Below, one piece after another: positions 1 through 5,145 of a stretch of DNA of 7,236 nucleotides; position 1 is the stretch's first letter; every line of letters starts with the position of its first letter. The stretch lies in NCBI GenBank assembly GCA_050014815.1, contig JBEKCP010000438.1, positions 1-7,236 on the forward strand, given 5' to 3'. Source of the stretch: JBEKCP01 sp050014815. GTDB lineage: Bacteria > Planctomycetota > Planctomycetia > Pirellulales > Thermoguttaceae. The translations under genes and the position numbers were made by a program. Below the pieces are notes generated by a model, which was given only the letters and a program-made list of their open reading frames with translations, searched no databases and was not told the origin of the DNA.

Positions 1-262
1 CCTCGTGCGAAAAATCGACATGCCCCGGGGTGTCGATCAGGTTCAGCTGATAGTCCTGCCCGTCGGGGGCGCGGTAGGAAAGCGTGATCGAATTACTCTT
101 GATCGTGATCCCCCGCTCGCGCTCGATATCCATCGAGTCGAGCAGCTGGTTGCGAAACTCGCGCTGCGAAACGCCGCCACAGGCCTGGATCAACCGATCC
201 GCCAGGGTCGATTTCCCATGGTCAATATGGGCGATGATGCAGAAGTTACGAATATGGTTCAT
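1..262 (-). CDS. lepA: Elongation factor 4 (LepA), N-terminal part, cut by window edge
   Basis: LepA/EF4 is a ribosome-associated translational GTPase that acts in the cytoplasm. The 87 codons visible on the minus strand begin MNHIRNFCIIAHIDHGKST. They contain the G1 P-loop AHIDHGKST (residues 11-19), the switch I region ERERGITIK (47-55) and the G3 motif DTPGHVDF (77-84). The QLLDSMDIERERGITIK wording (39-55) is typical of LepA rather than EF-Tu, EF-G or TypA. The start at 262 matches the usual LepA N-terminus. I see no strong Shine-Dalgarno sequence upstream. The gene runs off the left edge, so roughly 500 further residues should lie outside. A 108-codon open frame ends in an ATGA overlap with this start, but it does not look coding. 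Confidence 0.97.
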   Translation of the reverse strand, partial: MNHIRNFCIIAHIDHGKSTLADRLIQACGGVSQREFRNQLLDSMDIERERGITIKSNSITLSYRAPDGQDYQLNLIDTPGHVDFSHE

Positions 263-607
263 GAAACGTGTTGAAACAGTGCTGACGCTTTGCACGCGGC
301 GATCGGCGCGGCCCCGTGGCCTGCCGGTCGCGGGGCCGAACGATCAAAGACCTTGATGTACGAGTCCCTGCCCCCACCCGCCACAGAGGCCCCGCACGGA
401 CAAGGCCCCTTGGCTGCGTCTGAATCCATCCATTCTAATCCATGACGCTGACAACGGATAGGGATGGACGTGGATTCGCTCCCCGACAAACCGGCTTCGA
501 GTCGGACGGGCGGGGCGCGCAGCCGAAACGGTCGGAAAGTCGTTGGGTTCTCGGTGCCAATGGCGACCCGAATCATCCCTTCCATCCGATGGGTCCCGGT
601 TTCCCGT
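263..607. other. Gap upstream of lepA, no supported gene
   Basis: I see no convincing gene here. The only notable structure is an 8-bp perfect inverted repeat, CGGCCCCG (309-316) and CGGGGCCG (331-338), with a 14-nt loop; it could fold in a lepA leader. A minus-strand open frame (259-585, 108 codons) ends with its TGA overlapping the lepA ATG, but its composition is low-complexity Pro/Arg/Ser/Ala and I recognise nothing in it. No clear sigma70-type promoter for lepA was found. Confidence 0.5.
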
Positions 608-717
608 TTAACGGTTGAGTACTTGAGGCGTTCCCGGGCGTGTCATCAAGGGGTGGTATTCTGACGCATCCTGGAAAAGGGTTGAGTAGATGGGAAAGCG
701 TCTCGTCGGCGGAAAGG

Positions 718-787
718 CTATTGGGCGGCGTGCAGCGCGGCCAGCGGAGCCGGCAGCAGGGCGGTGAGGAGTGTGAGCGTGTTTCAT
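718..787 (-). pseudogene. Relic of a secreted-protein gene: frameshifted signal peptide coupled to the sialidase
   Basis: An ATG at 787 overlaps the sialidase stop as ATGA and is preceded by GAAGGG about 6 nt upstream, so it looks like a translationally coupled start. Read literally it gives 59 Arg/Pro-rich residues ending at 608. Removing one base after ATGAAA gives instead M-K then TLTLLTALLPAPLAALHAAQ and a TAG at 720-718, a textbook Sec signal peptide with an A-x-A cleavage site. Its core DNA matches the sialidase's own signal-peptide DNA (2081-2119) at about 34 of 39 positions. I infer the start of a second secreted-protein gene whose body has been lost. The original product cannot be told; sulfatases and glycosidases often follow such leaders in this phylum. 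Confidence 0.6.
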
Positions 788-2157
788 GATTTTCCCTTCT
801 CGGACATCTCCAGCATCTTCGCGGTCGGCAGGCGGTGCAGTTCGGCTTCCGGCAATTGCAGGTGCAGGCAGCGCTGCCAGCGATGCGGGACGAAGAGATG
901 GACGACACCCTCATCCACAAACATGTCCAGATACGAGCACTGGTAACTGCGCCAACCGCTCTCCAGATTCGGCACGGCCGCATTGGCGAAGACGAATCGC
1001 GGTTCACTCCAAGTGTGCCCGTCGTCGGTGGACAGCGAAACCCACACCTCCGAACGGACCTTCATCCCCGGATTATCTCCCACCAAATTGACATAGTTGC
1101 GGTCGTGATGCCGGTTGTGGTGGAAGGCCGCCAGCGTCTTGCCGTCGGAGAGGTGGAAGAGCATCGGCGGAGCATCGGGATGCACCAGCGGCGTGGGCGC
1201 GGGTTGTTGCCAAGTTTTGCCGTCGTCTGTGCTGCGCGTGGCCCAGAGGTGACCTTCGCAGGTGCGGATCATCATGTAAACCTGTCCGCCGCCGAGGTTG
1301 ATGGGACGCCCCTCATCCATGCGGTTGAACTGCGGCACGCACCAGCCGCCGTGACGCGGGTTTGGCCCGACCGTCCAAGTCTTGCCCTGATCCGCGCTCC
1401 GCAGCACATACTGGCGGGTCATCAGCGGTTTGTAGGACCAGTCGCCCTCGTGTGAACCCAGCAACCAGACGCCGGAGTCGGTCTCGCACATGCGCATGCA
1501 CGACATGCCGCGAAACTCCGGATCGTTCTTCGGCCGAATGAGCCGCACCTCGCTCCAGTGATGCCCGTCGTCGTCGGAGTAGCGGTAACCGATCGGCGCG
1601 TTCTCATGTTGGCCGCTCTCGGCTTTATACAGTCCCCAGACCGGCTCGGTGCCGAAGGCGTAGATGCGCTTCGAACCTTTGGGAATCAGGGGAACGAAGC
1701 CATGCTGGTTGTAGTCGATGTCCCAGGCGACCGTCGGTCCCTGCCAGGTTCTTCCCTGGTCCTTGGACCGGTAAGCGACCATGTCGTTGACTTTCTTATA
1801 ACCGGAGCCGCCGTAGGTGGCCATGCCGGTGGGGTTGTCCCGCGTATTGGTTGGAAACATCAGTAGGTAGTCGCCACCCGGGGTTTTCGCCGCGCGGGTA
1901 TCCTCGACAAAGCCGGCACCGGCGTTGTGGATGACCTGGCCGGTGATGGCCGGGCTGGCCAGCACCAAGGCAAGCTTCTCATCCACCTTCAACCCGGCCG
2001 GGAGCCGGGCGAAACTCAACGTGCGGTGGCCAATGGTGGTTTCCTTCAATAGTTCAATTGCTGGGAGTTTGCGTTCGGCGGCGTGTAACGCGGCCAGCGG
2101 AGCGAGCAGCAGGACAACGGTGAAGACGACGAGTGTTTGCTGAGTTGCTCTCTTCAT
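784..2157 (-). CDS. Secreted sialidase-like (BNR/Asp-box) protein
   Basis: A 457-residue exported protein with five Asp-box motifs: SKDQGRTW (131-138), SDDDGHHW (194-201), SADQGKTW (254-261), STDDGKTW (309-316) and STDDGHTW (376-383). This pattern marks a sialidase-superfamily six-bladed beta-propeller, expected to bind or hydrolyse glycans outside the cytoplasm. Residues 1-27 form a Sec signal peptide (MKRA, hydrophobic core, then ALHAA). An open frame extends 12 codons further (to 2193), but the start at 2157 has GGAGA 8 nt upstream and puts the Lys/Arg directly before the hydrophobic core, so I prefer it. I cannot see the FRIP motif or place the catalytic Arg triad with confidence, so true sialic acid hydrolysis is unproven; it may act on another glycan. 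A promoter lies at 2229-2256. The stop overlaps a relic signal-peptide ORF. Confidence 0.9.
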   Translation of the reverse strand: MKRATQQTLVVFTVVLLLAPLAALHAAERKLPAIELLKETTIGHRTLSFARLPAGLKVDEKLALVLASPAITGQVIHNAGAGFVEDTRAAKTPGGDYLLMFPTNTRDNPTGMATYGGSGYKKVNDMVAYRSKDQGRTWQGPTVAWDIDYNQHGFVPLIPKGSKRIYAFGTEPVWGLYKAESGQHENAPIGYRYSDDDGHHWSEVRLIRPKNDPEFRGMSCMRMCETDSGVWLLGSHEGDWSYKPLMTRQYVLRSADQGKTWTVGPNPRHGGWCVPQFNRMDEGRPINLGGGQVYMMIRTCEGHLWATRSTDDGKTWQQPAPTPLVHPDAPPMLFHLSDGKTLAAFHHNRHHDRNYVNLVGDNPGMKVRSEVWVSLSTDDGHTWSEPRFVFANAAVPNLESGWRSYQCSYLDMFVDEGVVHLFVPHRWQRCLHLQLPEAELHRLPTAKMLEMSEKGKS

Positions 2158-2228
2158 TGGAAGATTCTCCGTCTCACTTCGACAGGCAGGCATACGGTTC
2201 TTGGCATCCAGGCGACTCGCCGCCCCCC

Positions 2229-2256
2229 ATTATAATCGCGCAAGACGCCGTGTCAC
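2229..2256 (-). promoter_or_regulatory. Sigma70-type promoter of the sialidase gene
   Basis: On the minus strand there is GTGACA (2256-2251), a 16-bp spacer, and a perfect TATAAT (2234-2229). This predicts a transcript start near 2222 and a leader of about 65 nt before the sialidase ATG. The -35 differs from TTGACA at one position. Planctomycete promoter consensus is not well fixed, so this is a good candidate only. Confidence 0.6.
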
Positions 2257-2436
2257 AAATGGTTGGTCTTCCGGGAAGTCTGCCAAGCCCGGCCTAGCAC
2301 GTAGACACCGGCGCGCAACGATTCCCAAATTGCCATCTCGGAAATCAAAATGCCGAGAACTGGGGTTTATGGGAATCGCCGGATGACGAGTTAACCCCCT
2401 AACGGATAGGGACCTCATCTCTGCCGTAGAACAGAG

Positions 2437-2521
2437 CCTTGTGCGCGTCGGTGGCGCACACCGACGCAAGTTGGCAGTTTGCGTTTGCCTGCGGAGGTGG
2501 GGCACACCTCCGCGCGCAAGG
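2437..2521. repeat. Cloverleaf-like palindromic element with twin hairpins
   Basis: An 85-nt intergenic structure. The outer stem CCTTGTGC (2437-2444) pairs with GCGCAAGG (2514-2521), including one G-T pair. Directly inside it are hairpin 1, GCGTCGGT/ACCGACGC (2445-2452, 2460-2467), and hairpin 2, GCGGAGGT/ACCTCCGC (2491-2498, 2506-2513), each with 8 bp and a 7-nt loop. The 23 nt between them can form a weak 4-bp GGCA/TGCC arm. The two hairpins share the layout GCG-nn-GGTGG-n-GCACACC-nn-CGC, and the variable stem bases (TC/GA versus GA/TC) compensate each other. It looks like a REP-like or MITE-like mobile repeat, or a structured RNA; which of these cannot be told from one copy. Confidence 0.65.
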
Positions 2522-3420
2522 AAATACACCGCCATCCCCCCGAGTGACAGAAAAGACTACCTCTGGCGTGGCGAATTGGCCGCCAAGTGACCCGGTTTTT
2601 CTTGACATCTGTTGCCGCGGCCCCGGTCCTCAGCCGTCGCTCCAGGCCCTCATCGCCCTCAGAGCCACCAGAAGCACCGTGCCGGGCTACGAAAAGGCAG
2701 ACAAACGATGCGGGCGTCCAACATGCCGTTGTTATTGTCCCGGAAAGAATCCTCCTGGAACGAGGTAGCAGGAAGAACCTGTAAAGCACCTTGGCAGTTT
2801 TCAACCCCGACCGCGACATTGGCCTCGCGTCGCCTGCAGGCAGGCAGTACGCCACCAAGGTCAACCCAACGTCGACAGGCCCCACACGGGGCAACGTCGG
2901 CGGCCACGTGGGCTTTCCCGAGCAAGGGGCCGCCTCGTGATCCGCCCACGGGCATGGCCTGCCGGGGTTGGCATGGGGAAAGAAAGGCGACAGGCAGGAA
3001 ACAATATGATCCAGTCGGTATCCAGTCGGGAGCCGACAAGCCTAACCAGGGAAGGAATGGCTGTGGAGCGTCAGCCGATCTGGCTACCGGCCAAGAAGAT
3101 CACCAAAGGCGGTACATGGAAACAAAGCGAGAGCAGAAGGAGCCGGACGAAGCAAGATCATGAAAGGCAAGGAAGGAAGCACGAGCGGTCGTGGCCAAGA
3201 TGACGTCGAAGCCTGCCAGGGCTGCTGCCGGCAAGAAGGAGGGTGGGAAACCAATCGAAGACGAGGTGCGGCCTACAGCATCTGAAATGCCGTAGCGTGC
3301 GTGCCGCTGATCAGCACGTCCTGCAAACACGCCGTGAGGAATCGACAAGAAGTGTGTCGGTCGGCTGGAAAGGAAACGGAGTCTACAGCCAGTACGAGAC
3401 TTCGGCTCGTCATTTCGTCT
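2522..3420. other. Long gene-poor stretch, partly purine-rich
   Basis: Some 900 bases without a gene I can defend. All six frames hold short or low-complexity ORFs with no recognisable domain. The plus strand is strongly purine-rich in places (48 of 60 bases in 3121-3180). The best small candidate is plus-strand 3006-3203: ATG preceded by AGGA at 6 nt, 65 codons, C-terminal half very Lys/Arg/Ser-rich. A direct tandem repeat ATCCAGTCGG occurs at 3009-3018 and 3020-3029, just inside that ORF. A short hairpin GCCCC-ACAC-GGGGC lies at 2879-2892. This may be decayed island DNA. Confidence 0.45.
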
Positions 3421-3475
3421 CACCTGACGTCCCTTCAGCGTGATATGCTCGTTGTTTTTGCTGAGACGTCAGTGA
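3421..3475 (-). terminator. Bulged inverted repeat at the 3' end of the recombinase gene
   Basis: On the minus strand CAC-TGACGTC-TCAGC (3475-3461) is complementary to GCTGA, then GACGTCA, then GTG on the other arm (3439-3421), with 3-nt and 1-nt bulges, giving 15 bp around a loop of about 21 nt. It overlaps the stop codon of the recombinase-like gene. No U-run follows, so it may be a 3' stabilising stem or a protein-binding dyad rather than a classical intrinsic terminator. Confidence 0.4.
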
Positions 3476-4011
3476 TGGGCTCGTTCCTCCCTCGACATTC
3501 TCGGTCTGGTCGCACGCCTGCCTCGTCGCGTTTCGGCGGCACGAACCTCTCGCCAATCAGTGTCGGGGTGCAGGACAGTTGCCAGGGTCACGCCGCCGAC
3601 TGCACGCACCAGGGCTTCGTACTCGGCCTGCGTCGGCTGGGCGCCGGGGTTCCTCGTGCGGTGGAACTCTGCCGACCTGATCAGCCTGCCGACGTTGTGG
3701 GCGAGAATGATGGGGGCGAGGGCTGCTGCCCGCAACAGGGCGGGCCTGTCGGGGGACATGCCGGAGGCGACCTCCGCACAGGTTTCGACGATAACGGCCC
3801 CGCGGCGGGCTGCGTAGGCCCTTAGCTCGGCGATCTGCCGGTCGAGGCTCCTCTGGCGGGCCTGCGTGCGTCCCGATACACGGGCATGGAGCACCAGCGG
3901 CGTGCCGGGATGTATGACGTCGTCCGCGTGGCACGGCCTGTAAATGAATCGCGGCGGTTGTTGGCCCGCTTGCGATCCGCTTGTGTTTCCGCTAAACTGG
4001 TGTACAAGCAT
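3469..4011 (-). CDS. Atypical short serine-recombinase-like protein
   Basis: A 180-residue protein related to the resolvase/invertase catalytic domain. Visible signatures are ARVS (43-46, Ser46 as putative nucleophile, Arg44), SLDRQ (55-59), SGMSPDRPALL (83-93, Arg89) and GRLIR (108-112), matching the family's R-V-S, DRxGL and DRLxR motifs. Serine recombinases cut and rejoin DNA through a 5' phosphoserine. Oddities: the Asp of DRLxR is Gly108; residues 113-180 are too short for the usual long helix plus C-terminal HTH; and an extra ~38-residue N-terminus precedes the domain. The start at 4011 is fixed by AGGAGG 5 nt upstream. A separately encoded HTH protein lies upstream on the same strand and might supply DNA binding. 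Membership in the fold is fairly safe; activity is uncertain, and a domesticated or inactive role is possible. Confidence 0.8.
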   Translation of the reverse strand: MLVHQFSGNTSGSQAGQQPPRFIYRPCHADDVIHPGTPLVLHARVSGRTQARQRSLDRQIAELRAYAARRGAVIVETCAEVASGMSPDRPALLRAAALAPIILAHNVGRLIRSAEFHRTRNPGAQPTQAEYEALVRAVGGVTLATVLHPDTDWREVRAAETRRGRRATRPRMSREERAHH

Positions 4012-4015
4012 CGGA

Positions 4016-4021
4016 ACCTCC
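4016..4021 (-). promoter_or_regulatory. Strong Shine-Dalgarno of the recombinase-like gene
   Basis: AGGAGG on the minus strand, 5 nt before ATG at 4011. It is the strongest ribosome binding site in the window and follows directly after the structured leader, consistent with translation being gated by the folds upstream. Confidence 0.75.
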
Positions 4022-4040
4022 TAATCAGGTTTTGATGCAA

Positions 4041-4195
4041 ACGACACAATAGTCTTCGTCGTGTCGTCCTCCGAGAGCCAGGATTCGCCTCCTGGCTCTT
4101 GCCATTGGTATCTAAAACCCCTGCGGCCCGCCGAGACCTGACCGTCAGATGCGAGCCGCAGGGACATGATTTCGATGTGGACTGGTCAGGTCTCG
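4041..4195 (-). ncRNA. Structured leader with interleaved (pseudoknot) stems before the recombinase gene
   Basis: Read on the minus strand, four perfect stems occur in 155 nt. P1 is CGAGACCTGACC (4195-4184) with 4143-4132, 12 bp. P2 is CCCTGCGGC (4163-4155) with 4127-4119, 9 bp, followed by G and TTTT. P3 is AGAGCCAGGA (4099-4090) with 4083-4074, 10 bp and a 6-nt loop. P4 is ACGACAC (4067-4061) with 4047-4041, 7 bp and a 13-nt loop. P1 and P2 interleave in pseudoknot order (P1 5', P2 5', P1 3', P2 3'). An extended -10 lies just upstream and an AGGAGG lies 20 nt downstream, so a regulatory leader or attenuator is plausible. The alternative is DNA binding or recombination sites for the encoded proteins. 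I recognise no known riboswitch class. Confidence 0.55.
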
Positions 4196-4205
4196 CCATG
4201 CTTGC

Positions 4206-4214
4206 ACTATAACA
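4206..4214 (-). promoter_or_regulatory. Candidate extended -10 promoter for the structured leader
   Basis: TGTTATAGT on the minus strand fits an extended -10 (TGnTATAnT) and would start a transcript near 4199, just before the P1 stem. No good -35 is visible at 16-18 bp spacing (GGAGAA at about 17 bp), as extended -10 promoters sometimes allow. Read-through from the HTH gene is an alternative. Confidence 0.35.
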
Positions 4215-4285
4215 AGTTCCCCCTGAGTTTCTCCGAGCGATTTTTCTGCTCTTTTCTTCTCCCTTTTTGCTTTCTGTAGACGGTC

Positions 4286-4304
4286 CCGGCGGGGGCACCG
4301 GCAG
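4286..4304. repeat. 19-bp direct repeat, copy 1 (downstream side of the HTH gene)
   Basis: CCGGCGGGGGCAC followed by CGGCAG. It matches 4727-4745 at 17 of 19 positions in the same orientation. The copies lie just outside the two ends of the HTH gene. Confidence 0.6.
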
Positions 4305-4307
4305 CCA

Positions 4308-4685
4308 TTAATCGTTCAAGTCTTCGTCCTCCCGGTGTGGCTCATAGTGGATGTTGCAACACGCGGCGATGTCGACGGAGAACCTGCCGTACTTCTTGAT
4401 CCAGGCTCGGACCGTCGACGGGGCGAGCCTCGTCCCGCGTGCGATTCTGGATACTGGCACGCCACGCTCATGCAGCATGAAGACCAGCGGCATCTTGGTG
4501 ACGGCCTGGACGAGATAGGGTGTCCGCGGTCCGGAGGTTTGGGGCAGGCGCAGTTTCCTATCGCCGATCGGGATTCTCTCCCGGCAGAGGCCGTCGTGCC
4601 GACGCAGCCGGCGGCTGGACACTGTCGTACCGGCGCCGTCGGAGAGCTGCTCGTGGATCAGGCGGGCATGTTGTGTACTACTCAT
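4308..4685 (-). CDS. Small helix-turn-helix DNA-binding protein
   Basis: A 125-residue protein with a helix-turn-helix at about residues 66-100: LVFMLHERGVP, then VSRIARGT, then LAPSTVRAWIKKYG. The I-A-x-G-T-x-L-x-x-S-T-V-R-x-W spacing resembles the HTH of transposase and invertase partners and of small regulators. The N-terminal half is basic (SSRRLRRHDG) and the tail is acidic (EDEDLND). The start at 4685 is chosen over an upstream GTG at 4739 because AAGGA lies 8 nt before it; the extra 18 residues would be Pro-rich and lie partly in a direct repeat. It precedes the serine-recombinase-like gene on the same strand, separated by a structured leader. It may be that protein's DNA-targeting partner or its repressor; the family is not recognised. 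Confidence 0.65.
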   Translation of the reverse strand: MSSTQHARLIHEQLSDGAGTTVSSRRLRRHDGLCRERIPIGDRKLRLPQTSGPRTPYLVQAVTKMPLVFMLHERGVPVSRIARGTRLAPSTVRAWIKKYGRFSVDIAACCNIHYEPHREDEDLND

Positions 4686-4726
4686 AAATCTTTTCCTTTC
4701 TACGGGCTGCCAGTCGCTCGGCGGCA

Positions 4727-4745
4727 CCGGCGGGGGCACGGACAG
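4727..4745. repeat. 19-bp direct repeat, copy 2 (upstream side of the HTH gene)
   Basis: CCGGCGGGGGCAC followed by GGACAG, 441 bp from copy 1 in the same orientation. It lies exactly where recognisable integrase sequence stops (from 4757 rightward), so it may mark an insertion or recombination boundary. Confidence 0.6.
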
Positions 4746-4756
4746 GTGGATCGGCG

Positions 4757-5038
4757 GTGTCAGGGGTGCATACCGATCCTAAGACGGGAGAGGTGAAATT
4801 TGCCAGCCTTCACGATCTGCGGCGGACGTTCGGCACCCGGTGGGCGAAGCGGGTGAAGACGCCGGTCTTGATGCGGCTTATGCGCCACGAAAGCATCACA
4901 ACTACGATGGGGTACTACGTCGACCTAGATTGCGACGAGATTGCCGAAGACCTTTGGCAATCGAGTGCCGTTTCAGTACCGTTGGCCCCGTCCGGGGAGG
5001 ATGGCGGGGGCCGCCGAAACGACACAACCCTTTACTAA
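4757..5038 (+). pseudogene. Tyrosine integrase, C-terminal catalytic fragment
   Basis: The 93 codons from GTG 4757 carry the end of a phage-type tyrosine recombinase catalytic domain: HDLRR (19-23, the HxxR box), LMRHESI (41-47, His44) and MGYYVDLD (51-58). Tyr53 sits nine residues after His44, as in Xer-type enzymes, so it is the likely nucleophile. Intact integrases are about 300-400 residues; here the N-terminal core-binding domain and the first catalytic Arg are absent. The frame is open back to 4688, but that part (Ala/Arg/Gly-rich) does not resemble an integrase and overlaps the HTH gene leader. The stop TAA forms the loop of an 11-bp hairpin, and tRNA-Thr begins 18 bp beyond, the classic position of a tRNA-targeting integrase. 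I read it as the remnant of the enzyme that inserted an island here. Confidence 0.85.
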
Positions 5039-5049
5039 GTAAAGGGTTG
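5025..5049. terminator. 11-bp perfect hairpin between the integrase fragment and tRNA-Thr
   Basis: CAACCCTTTAC (5025-5035), loop TAA (which is the integrase stop), GTAAAGGGTTG (5039-5049). It starts 7 nt beyond the 3' end of the minus-strand tRNA and could end transcription from both sides. Neither side has a clean U-run (TGTCGTTT follows on the minus strand). It could also be part of the integrase attachment region. Confidence 0.55.
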
Positions 5050-5055
5050 CGTAAG

Positions 5056-5129
5056 AGCCAGCGAGGGGAGTTGAACCCCTAACCCCCGCATTACGAATGC
5101 GGTGCTCTGCCGATTGAAGCTACGCTGGC
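5056..5129 (-). tRNA. tRNA-Thr (anticodon CGT)
   Basis: A full cloverleaf on the minus strand. The acceptor stem is GCCAGCG/CGCTGGC (5129-5123, 5063-5057), with discriminator T at 5056 and no encoded CCA. The D-arm is GCTT...GAGC, including one T-G pair. The anticodon stem CCGCA/TGCGG holds loop TTCGTAA, giving CGT, which reads the Thr codon ACG. The T-arm is AGGGG, loop TTCAACT, CCCCT. The GCC acceptor start followed by TAGCT also fits tRNA-Thr. The 3' end faces the integrase fragment, so this gene is the probable island attachment site. Confidence 0.95.
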
Positions 5130-5145
5130 AAAGACGGAACGCAAC

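Noticed and set aside
259..585. 108-codon minus-strand ORF whose TGA overlaps the lepA ATG (ATGA)
   Set aside because: The overlap is suggestive, but the composition looks non-coding, no domain is seen and there is no convincing ribosome binding site.
453..2412. 12-bp identity AACGGATAGGGA at 453-464 and 2401-2412 as possible island or element ends
   Set aside because: About one such 12-mer match is expected by chance in a window this size, and the flanks do not match.
2603..2640. TTGACA-like sequence at about 2604 as a plus-strand promoter
   Set aside because: No -10 element at the right distance and no gene downstream.
2612..3163. 183-codon plus-strand ORF
   Set aside because: Low-complexity Pro/Arg/Ser/Gly-rich sequence without motif or ribosome binding site; it runs through the cryptic gene-poor stretch.
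4075..4195. CRISPR or a classic resolvase res site as explanation for the inverted repeats
   Set aside because: The repeats are not tandem with spacers, and res sites have short imperfect dyads rather than 9-12 bp perfect stems interleaved at long range.
3822..4298. 158-codon minus-strand ORF across the leader and the 5' part of the recombinase gene
   Set aside because: It overlaps the recombinase-like gene in another frame, has Arg/Ser-rich composition, and the strong AGGAGG serves the recombinase start.
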